Part shown: piece after piece, positions 53,846 to 64,000 of the stretch
Numbering within the stretch: position 1 is the stretch's first letter
Layout of the letters: every line of letters starts with the position of its first letter
Assembly (NCBI GenBank): GCA_006384855.1
Contig: VCJN01003221.1
Coordinates: 1-64,000 of the forward strand
DNA length: 64,000 nt
Source: Tetraselmis striata
Taxonomy: Eukaryota > Chlorophyta > Chlorodendrophyceae > Chlorodendrales > Chlorodendraceae
Direction of reading: 5' to 3'
Made by a program: the position numbers and the translations under genes
Notes under the pieces: model-generated
The model's input: the letters and a program-made list of their open reading frames with translations, nothing else
The model's database searches: none
Told to the model about the DNA's origin: nothing

Positions 53846-55534
53846 ATGAAGGGGTCCGTTCGGCCCATTGGCATTGGCAGCGTGCTTGTCCGGTTCGCTA
53901 TGCGCGTCCTCTTGCGCGATCATGGCGAGCCCATCGCCCAATGGCTTGCCGCCCGCGGCCACTTCGGTTTTGGCGTCAAGGGTGGCGTGGAACTAGTTGA
54001 ATTCCTTGTGCGATCTCTCCTAGACTCGGATCCGTCCCTCGTCTTGGTGCAGCTTGACGCCGAAAACGCGTTCAATTCCTTCTACCGCTCCGAAATGTTC
54101 CGCACACTGCTCGAGGACCCTGTTTGGCAGCCTCTATTGCGTTCGGCGATCATGCTTTATGGTCAAGAGTCCAATATGTACGTTTTCGACGGCTCCCAAC
54201 CCGGTCCTTCTCTCCGGATTCCAAGCCGTCGAGGGGCCCGCCAGGGTTGCGTCCTCGGCCTCATCTTGTTCGCCGCCGTCGCTGCCCGAGTGTATGCTCG
54301 CATCGGCGCAGCTGCCCCCAGTCACTCAGTGTTGGCGGCTTTCTCAGACGACGTCAACCTTGTCGGCACTGGCGATGGACTTGCGCTTGCTACATGGGTG
54401 GCCCCGTCCGCTTTTGCCGCCGTTGGGCTAAACGTCACCATTCGCAAACGACATGCGTATTGTCAGCTTGGCTCTTCGTCCCCGTTCGGCGACCTTCCTT
54501 TTGGGCATTTGTTGCATGGTGTTGTTGTCTCCTCGTCCGGGATCAAGGTGCTTGGTGCCCCTGTGGGCTCGGCCATTTTCGCCCGGGAACTGCTGGACAA
54601 AACGGTCGAAAGATTTCGCCAATTCGGCTCCCGGCTTTTCGGTTTGGCAGACCACTTCCACTCCCACACTGCTACTCGTTTGCTGCAAGTTTGCGGCCGT
54701 CGTTTTGGCCACCATCTCCGCTCCACGCCTCGGGGCTTGGGTCGCTCCGAGGGGTATGGCGACACTATTACGTCTTTCCTCGAAGATGCCGACGCCGCCG
54801 CATTTTCAACGCTTGCCGGCATATGTGGTGTTAGCCCCGACCTCTTGGATACGCCCTCCATGCGCACGCATCTGTCCCTCCCGGTCCAATTTGGGGGCCT
54901 TGGCATCGGCGATAATGTGGCTATAGCAGATGCCTCCCACATCGGCGCTGCCGCCCTTGTGGTTGGCCAAGCTTTGACTTTCCTCCGTGCTCAACACGCC
55001 ACCCTGAGCGACGCCGGGGCTTTCTTTTCCAACCCGTCCGGCGTATCCAGCCCTCATAGCCTCTACCTTGTTGGGGCGTCCTCGATCCACGAGGCTTTGG
55101 CCACCCCAACGTTGGAGCTCGATGCCGGCGCCAACGCGTCGGCGCCGATGTGGGCAGTCGAGCTTCGCGCCGCTCATACCCGTGTCGTTGACGAGTGTGG
55201 AGACGCGGTGCGCGAAGATCTAGCGGGGCCGTTGGCCTCTGCCCTGAAGTTGCTCCCCTCCAAGCGCTCCCACGTTGCCCGTGCCGGCTGCTCGGCCGCC
55301 GGGGCTGAGCCGGCGTCTGCAATGCGCTCGGCGGCCGACCTCCAAGCTATCCCGCATTACTCGGACTTCCCCTTGCACTCCATGCGGAAAGTACAGGAAA
55401 CCCTGAGCCACCGCATTCACACGGTCCGTTTCGCAAAGCTTGCTGCGCGTATGCCTACAAGCGGCCCTGACAGCAACGGCTTACCGCTTCCGAGGCCGCC
55501 TCTTACGCACTGCGCCGGCGTTCCTGGTGACTGA
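53846..55534 (+). pseudogene. Reverse transcriptase domain of the zinc-finger retroelement
   Basis: The longest intact piece (562 codons). Motifs: SVRPIGIGSVLVRFAMRVLL, then GVKGGVELVEFLV, motif A LVQLDAENAFNSFYR, motif B RRGARQGCVLGLILFA, and motif C FSDDVNLVG, in which the usual FADD/YADD is FSDD. The ATG at 53846 is internal: the open frame continues upstream (KCD before M), and the preceding frame ends four bases later, so a frameshift rather than a true start lies here. Confidence 0.8.
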
Positions 55535-56424
55535 TCCTCCAAGTGAGGGTCGCCTGGGTGAAGTCCGTGAGCGTTCCCCTGAGTACTACGATTCCATGTT
55601 CCGTGTTGCCGCTTGCCGCCCATTTGGCCTTCCGGCGGCTCCTGTCCTCTCCCTTGGCGAGCCATGCTCTTGTGCTTCTTGCTCCTTCTCGGTACAAGGT
55701 ATGCTTGCCCGTTTTGAGGATGCTGGCGTGGAGTTCACTCCTTCAACTTGGGCGGTCGCATACGCTGATCACGTGGCACGTTGCTATGGGGGCGACTCCA
55801 ACCACGCCGCACACGAGTGGGCGGCACATGGCCTTTCCGACATTTGCCACGACGTGAAGTCCGCGTTGGGCGTGGGTGTCCAGATCCTCACGGACCCGTC
55901 GGTGCTTGCTTCTCTCCCGAAGGGCAGCGACGGGCGGCCTGCCGATGTTGGGCTTTTTGGGTATGGCGGCATCTGCGGAAACACGGTTGCTGTCGATAAT
56001 TACCACCATTGCCCCTATCCTCGGCGTGTCAACCTCGGATCCAACGACTGCTTTGCGGGCTGCAGTAGAGCGCCGCAAAATCCAGAAGTATGACGAGGGT
56101 GTCCGAAACGCTGCCGGCATGCTTCGCTTTGTTCCTTTCGCCGTTTCCGAGTTTGGCTCGCTGGCCCCACACGCCGAGGCTTTCTCGGTGGAGCTCGCGA
56201 AAGCTAGCCACACACACACTGGCCAAAAAATCGGTCAGCTCTTGTCTGCGTGGCGCCGCCGTTTCTCCTTGCTCATCAACATGGCACATGCAGACAAAGT
56301 TCTTGGCGGGGTCGCGGCCGCGCGTGCGGCACGTGATGGTGCTCCTGCGCATGCGTCGCGTCGCTCGTCGGCATGTGTTGCTATGACCCGGGTCATTGGC
56401 TGCAAGCGTCCTCGCCGCGGCTGA
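55440..56424 (+). pseudogene. Endonuclease-like C-terminal region of the retroelement
   Basis: Continues the polyprotein in two further frames. It has GEPCSCASCSFS (zinc knuckle), HEWAAHGLSDICHDVKSALG, then GRPADVGLFGYGG, a frameshift at about 56005, an ITTIAP segment and RRKIQKYDEGVRNAAGMLRF followed by PFAVSEFGSL. The RPAD ... D-x-T-I-A-P ... K order matches the PD-(D/E)xK-type nuclease at the end of related retroelements. Confidence 0.65.
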
Positions 56425-56869
56425 TAGCCTGCCCCGGGGCGGGGGTTCCTTTAGTTCCTGGCAGCTAAGTGACTTCGTGGTTCCCTTGGCTCCTTCTTGG
56501 TTCTTGGCTCCATGTCCTCCTGCTCGACCTTGGTTTCAGGCTTATGTATCTCTTTTGCTGGCAACCTTTCATAGTTGCTGTTAGTTCTGTTGTAGTGCGC
56601 TTTTGTGAAAGCCCTGATGTAAATTAACACAGTGCTACTTTTAGCAGTAGGTGGACTTGTTACTGCCCTTTTTGTAATTCACACCAGTGTAGCAGTAGTA
56701 GCGCAGCAGGGGGAGCGCGCCGCTCGCTTGTCGCCGATGTATAGTTACGAGTATGATACGACTCACCCACCCACCGCCTGGGCGGGCCCGACGACCCTCC
56801 TCGGCCCTCGGAATCGCGGGCCCTTCCTCCGCCTCCACCCCCGGCTGGGGATGGGGGCGGGGATCGTCC

Positions 56870-57765
56870 ACGGGTAGCGCCTTGGTAGCCTTGGCCCCGC
56901 CCGTGCTGCCACTGCCGCGGAGGAGCAGTGTGAGCTGGACACCGGCGTCTCACGTCGTTGCTGGTCCGGTCAAGTCCCCGTTCGCTGTTCTTTGAGCATC
57001 CTCTCCCTTCCAGTCCTGTCGGCGCCTCCACATCACATTCGGCCTAGTGCCGCTATTGGAGTGGCCCGGGATGTTGTGCTGGGAAGGGAGTTCTACGTTC
57101 GGCGGAAGGGGACGCGGCCGAGCTGGCGGCGGATCTGGCGCTGGGCGGAAAAACGCGCGCTGGACACCGGCGTCTTACGTCGTTGCTGGTCCGGTCAAGT
57201 CCCCGTTCGCTGTTCTTTGAGCACCCTCTCCCTTCCTGTCTTTTCGGCGCCTCCACATCACATTCGACCTAGTGCCGCTATTGGAGTGGCCCGGGATGTT
57301 GTGCTGGGAAGGACGTTCTACGTTCGGCGGAAGGGGACGCGACCGAGCCGGCGGCGGATCTGGCGCTAAGCGGAACAGCGCGCACTGGACACCGGCGTCT
57401 TACGTCGTTGCTGGCCCGGTCGGCTTTCCATTCCCTACTCGTTGAGCACTCTCTCCCTTCCTGTCATATTGGCGCCTCCACATCACATTCGGCTCAGCGC
57501 CACTATTGGAGTGGCCCGGGATGTTGTGCTGGGAAGGCGTTCTACGTTTGGCGGAAGAAGACGCGACCGAGCAGGCGGCGGATTTGGCGCTGGGTCTGTT
57601 GCACGCCCGTGGCTCCCCGTTCTGGGTTGGACCCCCCCCCCCACTTCCGCTCCTTGCTGCGAGACCTCTACTTCGAAGCCCCTTTCCTGCGTGTCGGCGC
57701 CTTCACATCACATTCGGCCTAGTGCCCCGCTGTTGGAGTGGCCCGGGATTGTGTGATGGGGAGAG
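56870..57765 (+). repeat. 225-bp tandem repeat, about 3.7 copies
   Basis: The block GGACACCGGCGTCTTACGTC starts at 56937 (with one substitution), 57162 and 57387, exactly 225 bp apart, and a diverged fourth copy continues to about 57765. Each unit also carries CTCCACATCACATTCG and GAGTGGCCCGGGATGTTGTG. Frames stay in register because 225 is a multiple of three, but no protein motif is seen. Confidence 0.9.
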
Positions 57766-58017
57766 CGTCCCTACTGCGTGGGGCGGCGGCTGGCTGGTGG
57801 CGATGCCTGATCGGTAGCTGGATTTTCTTCTGGATTTCTGCATGGATTTCTTGAATTTTGCAGCTAGCACATGTAATCACATACGTACCTAGTGTACCTG
57901 TATGTCGCTTCGCTCGCGTGTACAGTCATTATTCATCAACAACGCATCGTCGTCGTCGTCGTCGTCGTCGCGAGAGATTGGGTTACACGACAGCCCTCGC
58001 GGTCGCGGTCGTCGCCA

Positions 58018-60033
58018 AGCGGCACGTCTACCCACGTACGGGGGGTTTATTGACTTTAGGAAGGCATATGACACCGTACCTCATGAGCTTTTATTCCTAA
58101 AACTACAAGCCATAGGAGTTACGGGGCATATGCTTACCTTCATTAAAACTTTATACAAGGATAGTATGGTACGGGTCAAGACAGGGGTGGCCCCGGGAAC
58201 ACTATCAGACCCCATACCCATAGAGCGTGGCCTCCGACAGGGATGCCCCGCTTCGCCCATCCTATTTAACATATTTATTAACGATATATTCGATGGGGTA
58301 GAACATCTAGGGTGTGATGTACCAGGGTGCACTGACACATTAGCGGCAAGGCAACCGCTCAGGGAGCCGGGTCAATTATACGCGGACGACGCGGTAGGTA
58401 TCACAGGCTCGTTCGATAACCTGCATGCCATGTTCGCCCACTTCTCTCGGGCGGAGGACCATTTTATGGGGTTTGGGGTACTTAAGTGTGGGGTGATGGC
58501 ATTAGGCCGATATTCCGACAAGACCGCGCGTTCTGCGAACAAGCTGCCCGATGGCAGCTTGGGGGGGAACGGGGACCGGTTGTAAAGGAATATAGGTACT
58601 TGAGTACGGTCATTAAGTCGGATTTAGGTATGCAACACATAGTAGACGACCGGGTTAAGAAGGGTAAACGCGCCATTGAGGCGCTCGATTCGGTACTAGT
58701 CGGTGGACGGGACATAATTCCTATTAATGTGCGTGTGTCGGTCTTTAAAACGTGTGTACTGCCGGTTTTAACTTATGGGTGTGAAGTATGGGGCATAGAT
58801 AGAACTAGCGGCGCAAATAAATTACAAACCGTACTCAATCAGTGCTTGCGGTGCCTCATTGGGGTGGGTAAAAAATCCCCTGGGGTGGCCACTGCACCGA
58901 TGATGCGGGAATTGGATATTGCGCCCATAGAGGCTACGGCCGCTGCGGCACGGGCTCGGGCGTTCCTTAAAGCATCCGACTTGAATACATGTATAACCCA
59001 TTTAGTAGATCAGCCAAGTCGGGCGCGCCCTAACACGTGGACGCTAGGGACGGTGCGGTGGTTAGATCGATTAGCTAGGGCGAATAACGTAGGGCTAACT
59101 GAGGGGGCGCACCTTCCACTTGAGTGGAGGTCACTAGCCGCGCGCGATGCCGCTAAACTAGTAAAGGCATCGGTGTGGGCGCGTTGCGAATCGTCGGCAT
59201 CGTTAGCACGCAATAAAACCTGGGGTATATATGTCCAGGCGTCTTATGCGTCAAACCCGTTGCCACAGTACGGTGTGGGTGTCCCCGCGGGGGGTTAGTT
59301 GTGGCCGGGTTGCACATCATGATACAATTACGCACCCGAGTATATTTCCCACTGCCCGCCGATTGGCCCGGATTCATGCCATGCCTGTGCGGTTCCTGGA
59401 ACACTGCCCTGCATGTGGCGGAGGTGAATCTGAGACTATGGAGCGAACATATGTTGGGGGAGTGCCCGCGGTGGGGGTATCACCGTCATAATTTTGGGTT
59501 GTTAGTTCCGGATTTCAGGGATTTTATTAGTAGTCAGGTTATTGCGTCAACACCTGCGGACTTAACTGCCTTTATCGTTATATATTTTGGGCGGGGTCCC
59601 CCCCTCCCTTCACGGCGCCCGGGATTTTACTGGGAATGGGAAATTTTTCCAGCTATGGCGTCGGGCCCTCCCTCACATTGCCTTTTTTGTTGCACATGTA
59701 TCGCACTCCCGAAATGCTTTGCTCCGCGGGTTGGGGCTTGCCCCAACTCGCATTACTCGAATGGGCCGACGCCCAAACGGGTAGGGCGGACCTTTCGTGG
59801 TCAATGCCGGGTATTTTTGATGGCAGTGTTTTAGACGGTGATCCAACAGTGTTGGAAATTCCGTCACTGACCTCTAATTAGTCTTGCAGAATGCTTCGGC
59901 AATTTGCTCGATGACTATAACGGAGCGTCGCCTACCCAGGGCTTTCCGTAACTGGATTGCTGCCTAAACGGCCGTCGTAGAGACGCTGCAAGGGTTTCAC
60001 TGGTACCAGTCCTGTCCCGGGGGCGGTAAAAAA
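58018..60033 (+). mobile_element. 5'-truncated LINE with putative target-site duplication
   Basis: The body begins inside the reverse transcriptase and ends in an A8 tail (60026-60033). It is flanked by imperfect direct repeats, ACGACAGCCCTCGCGGTCG (57986-58004) and ACGACAGCCCTTCGCGTCG (60033-60051), both embedded in GTC/TCG microsatellite. The simplest reading is insertion into a TCG-rich microsatellite with a long target-site duplication. Confidence 0.6.
58045..59480 (+). pseudogene. LINE reverse transcriptase and C-terminal region
   Basis: Reverse transcriptase motifs FIDFRKAYDTVPHELL, RGLRQGCPASPILFNIFIND and LYADDAVGI are intact. The frame shifts in a G7 run near 58561-58567, then continues as VVKEYRYLSTVIKSDLG, LTYGCEVWGIDR and a long helical region to 59298. 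The terminal zinc motif (RFLEHCPACGGGE, ESETME, then HMLGECPRW) is spread over two frames (59.3-59.45 kb). Domains before RT motif A are absent (5' truncation). YADD is the usual catalytic box. Confidence 0.85.
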
Positions 60034-60120
60034 AACGACAGCCCTTCGCGTCGCCGTCGTCGTCGCCGTCGTCGTATCATCATCAGCAGCGCGCGCGGCG
60101 GCGCAGCAGCATCATCATGC
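60034..60120. repeat. TCG/CGT and ATC microsatellite
   Basis: Compound trinucleotide repeat (TCG, GTC, ATC, CAG) directly downstream of the LINE tail. Its counterpart is the GTC run at 57947-57970. Confidence 0.85.
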
Positions 60121-62414
60121 TTAGTATTAGAATCGAGGTCCCTCAGACCCTGATCTAAGGATCACAACTTCATTGTCATGATCATCGCCACCACACATTC
60201 GTTATGTCATCATCTTATATCCTTGGGTCGATAACACCAACAAACAAAAGCACCCTGCACATGTCTAAAAATCCAGGTCGGTGATTTACATATTGGGTAC
60301 CAATAGGATGATGGGCGACTCATAAGGCCAAATATGCGCCCGGAATAACGCGATGATGGTCGTCTCTATAATGTTACTCTATTTTATCTACTGATGCATG
60401 CACCTTTGATATATACGTGAAAATTCAATATTGATATCATGAGGCTGAGGCCGGATGACATCAATCCGAGCCCGCTATTCAAAAATATTGTAGGCGAGAG
60501 ACCTATATACAACCAGGGGGCAGACTGTTGTCGATCCTGGCAAGCTGTGCCAAGCAACATTGAGAATCGGCCTGTAGTTCTGGGATATCTCAAGATGTTA
60601 TTTCGCTGTTTATCTCTAGCAGGCTCCTATTGAATGATTGATATACGAAAATGTAATCTCAGCTGCCAGTGGAGCTGTTGCAACTAATATGTGGCAATTA
60701 AATACGAAAAAGCTTTTTTGAGATCGACACATGGATGCAAAGAAAGACACTCGGCACAAAAACAGAAAAGATCGAAATAATATGCAATGTCCCAAATATG
60801 TCATTGGGCCTTATTATCAGTAACAGTAGTCCAGACAGACTTCAGCCCGCTTCAGTGTGCATGGGGATATTGCGTGCTCTATGTGTACAAATGCAATGGA
60901 AATCTAATACATATCGATCACCATCCCGGACAGGCGCCATCTATGCCTAAGGCCATGGCAACTTTTATTGTTGGCCCAGCCTCCCTTATCTTTTCGAGGC
61001 CCCCTTTTAAAAGTTGGTAGATCCCCAGACAGGGAAACCTGGGATGTAGGCTGGCTGAAAGCGCGCACCCTGGGCCGCGCAGCACGCTACGAGGTCCTAC
61101 AGACCGGACTTGCGGTGACAAGTTGCAACTTGCTTAGAGAATAGGCACCCATTGCAATCATTGTCGCCGCTCGCAAACTGTACATTGTAGGCATAAACTA
61201 GCTAGTGCGCGACGGTTATACACCACAATAAACAATAACGGGTCGATAATGTGGGGCGGCATCCTCACTTGGAAGTTCAAGCCGGCAAATAAGCTACTCC
61301 GAAATCAATTGCCCCCCTCGCGGAGTGACCCAATGTGCTCCACGCAGGGGCCATCACCCCTGGTGGAGCGAAAATGTAGATCCCCAGCGCCAGCAGCCCG
61401 CCGGCGCTTGTTGCAACGAGAACTGGCCTATGTACTGATACAGTTGAAACTTTGTATTGGGATTTGTGCATATTTTACCCCCAAACGGGTTTTTTCTGAT
61501 CAGAATTGCGACCTAGACCAATCAACAGTGAAAAATGTGATGGCTTGACCCTCCCACCAGCTCTGTGAGTTTCAGGGCCATTAGTCATAATGGGCCTGCG
61601 CCCGGCCTGCTCGCCACTCTCCGATTGTCTTGGCGCAACATGTGCAAAGGGGGGGGGGGGGGGGGGGTGCTTCGAAAATTCACGGGGCTTATATGCCTCA
61701 CAGCCGAAAGGCTTCTGTCAGCTACAATACCGTAACCACGCGTTGGGCTCGCACTTAATGATCCCCCCCCCCCCCCCCCTGCGAAGAGAAAATGAGTATA
61801 CTAATGTTGAAATGCATCAAAATAAAACATGAATACAACATGGATCTTCCGACTTTATGTTGAAAGTTAATTATTATTTTGACCCGCGAACCCCATATTA
61901 TGGTTTGGGTACTCAGCTTTGTTTTTCACACTTGGAGTTATCGCGAAAAAGCGCAGGCAATGATATCAAGTATATGCTTGGCATAGCAGCCACACTGCGT
62001 TACATGAAGATAAATGCAAAGGCTGCATGCAGTATCCCCCCTCAAAGTTGCTAGTAGCACGAGTACTGCTCATGCTGGTCTGTGAACACCATGAAAGAAT
62101 AATTTGTTTCGCAAGCTGGCTTTTGAATTCAGGCACGGGACCGGGATACAGACTACAGGAGTGCCGCCAGGCACACACTCTCACAGCTCATGGTGCTTGC
62201 TGGCGCGGAGGACCTCTGGATCGTGGCCGCTTGTGTCGATACCTGCACAGGTACCCAAGGACGCGGCACAGAGGCAATTTGCGAGTAAATGTGAGAGCAA
62301 AGGGTTGTTAGCGTGGACCGGGCGATACAACAGCGCAATGCGCGTGCTTGCACAAAGCAATATAGGCATAGCTGTACTTGTAAGTGTTAGCTTTCCATTC
62401 TCACAAGCCCCATA
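60121..62414. other. Gene-poor AT-richer spacer with G and C runs
   Basis: No supported gene in about 2.3 kb. It contains a G-run at 61651-61667 and a C-run at 61763-61779. ATG-initiated frames (for example 60439-60633 and 61249-61548) are short and unrecognised. Confidence 0.4.
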
Positions 62415-63808
62415 TCACAGATGTGCACTGATCCCTGCGTAGGCCTTGGTGATGATCAGTGGGATTTGGGCAGGGGGGGAGGGGGGGTGTTCACCGGCGT
62501 GCACGAGGTAGCGGGCAGCTCCGTTATTGCTGCGCTCCAGTGCATGATCCAGAAGGCTCTTGCCTGCCGCATCCAGCACGTTGATGTCCACATGGCCGCC
62601 GCCCACGAGCAACTTTATGACCTTGAGATGTCCTGTTCTCTGACCCCACACCGCTCTGGGGAAGGGGGGGGGGGGGGGGGGGGGGGTGACTATCACAGAT
62701 GGGTGGGGCATGGCTGCAATTTTGCTTTGAAGCGAAGGGGCCCCACAGTACACTCAGGAGAAATCAATTGATTCGGGCTCTGGGTGCCGCGTATCTAAAA
62801 ACAGCCCAAGCACCAATTCCCCCAACTGAGGTGCCGGCGCATTGCTTTCAATAGCGTGATAAATCCGTCATAGTTTCGTTTAGTATAGGCTCTAAAGGGT
62901 AGGGCGTGTTTCATGAAGCTTATATGTATGGCAAGTGCGTGGCAGCGTTCGATAATTCAAAGCACCGGAGAGCGCATGGGAGTTTCTGGAATTGTATGGA
63001 ATGAATTGCCAATGCCGTCAAGGATACACATTGCTGTAACACTTGCATACCCTCCCCCCCTCTCGCCCGCTCATGGATTAAAGTGATTGGCATCTGCGCC
63101 AAGAGAGATTATGCAGGGGGTATGTGCCGTGCATTCATGGATCCGTGGCGGCCTCAACCTGAAGACAGGCGGGTAGCCGTCTGGGTGCAGGTCGCCCCCG
63201 TCGGCTGGCACACCTGCTTCCAGCAGCGCTGCGGCCACCAGATCCCGCCCCTGCAGCGGGTGGGTGGACAAGGGCCGCATGAGACGCAGCACGGGTCGGG
63301 GGAGGGAAAGCAGCCTCCTACTATTGTGGGCCGAATCTTGCCTGGAAGGCAGCACCATGCATTGGTGTGTAGCCGTCCTTTTCGCCGACGCGCCAGTCAG
63401 CGCCCTTTGACAGCAGATACTTCACTGCGTTGGCCTGACCTGCAACGTGCATCAAGGGATCCGCGGGCAGCGTCTTGAGCCCATACAATGAGAAATCAAC
63501 GAATCGGTGCTCTCATCTGCGCTCTCTGCAGCCTGGCCGTAAATTTTCTCCGCCTGGCGTTGGTAGCAAGTGCCTCACCCACCTGCCAGGCATGCCGCCA
63601 TCAGCATGGTCTGCCCGCTGCCATCCTCGCGGCCGTCGAGCTCCACGCCGACGCGGAGCGCTGTCCGGAGGCCCTCGAGGTTACCGCTACGTGCGGCCTC
63701 GATGCCGGCCGTCAGCGAGGCCCGACTGTCGACCTCGCCTGCGGCCACTGCCACTCCCAGCACCAGCGGCAACAGCAGCAGCAAGCGAGCTGGCGCGCGC
63801 CGAACCAT
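62415..63808 (-). CDS. Small secretory-pathway ankyrin-repeat protein (198 aa)
   Basis: Five exons join in phase: 63808-63583, 63439-63342, 63250-63159, 62655-62495, 62434-62415 (a 20-nt terminal exon). Residues 1-24 ([18 protein letters not shown], then VAVAAG) form a typical signal peptide. Four ankyrin-like repeats follow, seen as [52 protein letters not shown] and [20 protein letters not shown]. Ankyrin repeats bind proteins; a secreted or lumenal version is less common. The second intron appears to start with GC (CAG|GCAAGA). The third has a 22-nt C-run on the sense strand that runs almost into its acceptor. The last 60-nt intron is a multiple of three and stop-free, so retention would keep the frame. 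Partner unknown. Confidence 0.8.
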
Positions 63809-64000
63809 CACCGCCACCGCTGAAGGCACACTCTCGCCCCGAGATGCTCCGAAACCCTCCGTCGTTCCGTTGTTTCGTTTACCTTCAAGTGGATAGGTTT
63901 GCGAGCCGTTGGGGCGCACAACTGCCAACAATACACGTCAATAAAGCGCGCCTCGGGAACCGGTGGCCGTATGTGTTGTCTTTCATCGCGCAGTCTTTGG
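63809..64000. other. Upstream region of the ankyrin gene
   Basis: The minus-strand frame stays open upstream of the chosen Met to 63931. The start at 63808 is preferred because the signal peptide begins there. Confidence 0.4.

Larger units (their letters stand above)
52369..56630 (+). mobile_element. Non-LTR retroelement with zinc fingers, RT and restriction-like endonuclease (R2/NeSL-like)
   Basis: A single ~1,350-codon polyprotein can be followed through five frames, so it is broken by about four frameshifts (near 53385, 53835, 55438 and 56005). In order: two C2H2-type fingers (CVGCAQPYPRVNDLRAHM ... C, and CQRCGMWFHASGLGRHLRSC); a linker; the reverse transcriptase; and a C-terminal endonuclease-like region with a CSC knuckle. 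The N-terminal fingers and C-terminal RPADV-type nuclease resemble R2/NeSL-clade elements rather than apurinic-endonuclease LINEs. TGTAA at about 56619 may mark the transcript end. The element borders were not determined. Confidence 0.75.

Overview
The window looks like nuclear DNA of a eukaryotic alga, most likely a GC-rich chlorophyte. Four things point there. Genes are finely split by GT-AG introns, with a few probable GC-AG ones. There is a plastid-type thioredoxin with an Arg/Ala-rich transit peptide. TGTAA, the green-algal polyadenylation signal, follows several stop codons. Mobile elements are very dense, with G/C homopolymers of up to about 28 bp. This is inference from sequence features; no database search was run. 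No CRISPR array, operon or prokaryotic gene cluster was seen.

Layout: 0-15 kb is mobile-element territory. It holds (i) minus-strand fragments of genes combining a BED-like zinc finger and a Tudor-like domain, one with a Tnp2/CACTA-like cysteine motif, beside CACTG-type termini at 4.4 and 6.9 kb; (ii) a 1.03-kb tandem array carrying a promoter-like site and a spliced mini-ORF; (iii) a decayed Ty3/gypsy fragment; (iv) a fold-back element with about 600-bp arms; and (v) two cysteine-rich, possibly piggyBac-like ORFs. 15.8-25.5 kb is a 13-exon gene for a soluble-adenylyl-cyclase-like protein (two class III cyclase domains, then a P-loop ATPase). Its introns hold MITE-like repeats and AT-rich islands. 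25.5-31.5 kb is gene-poor (CA and TA repeats, decayed ORFs).

31.5-34.2 kb (-) is an x-type chloroplast thioredoxin. 35.7-37.7 kb (-) is a 279-aa protein made of three tandem zinc-ribbon modules. 38.8-40.3 kb is a 67-bp minisatellite between two ~260-bp direct repeats. 42.7-44.4 kb (+) is a METTL7-like SAM methyltransferase. 45.7-46.8 kb (+) is a second gypsy remnant. 47.8-51.7 kb (-) is a complete QTRT2-like queuine tRNA-ribosyltransferase subunit in nine exons. 52.4-56.4 kb (+) is a frameshifted retroelement with N-terminal zinc fingers, reverse transcriptase and a restriction-like endonuclease region. A 225-bp tandem repeat follows at 56.9-57.8 kb, then a 5'-truncated LINE at 58.0-60.0 kb. 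62.4-63.8 kb (-) is a small secretory ankyrin-repeat protein.

The host genes are unrelated housekeeping, signalling and plastid functions and do not form a pathway. What links them is architecture: every long G/C homopolymer found inside the introns of the six modelled host genes has its C-rich strand on the sense side, often just upstream of the splice acceptor. That strand rule and the three-module zinc-ribbon gene are the most unusual features seen.
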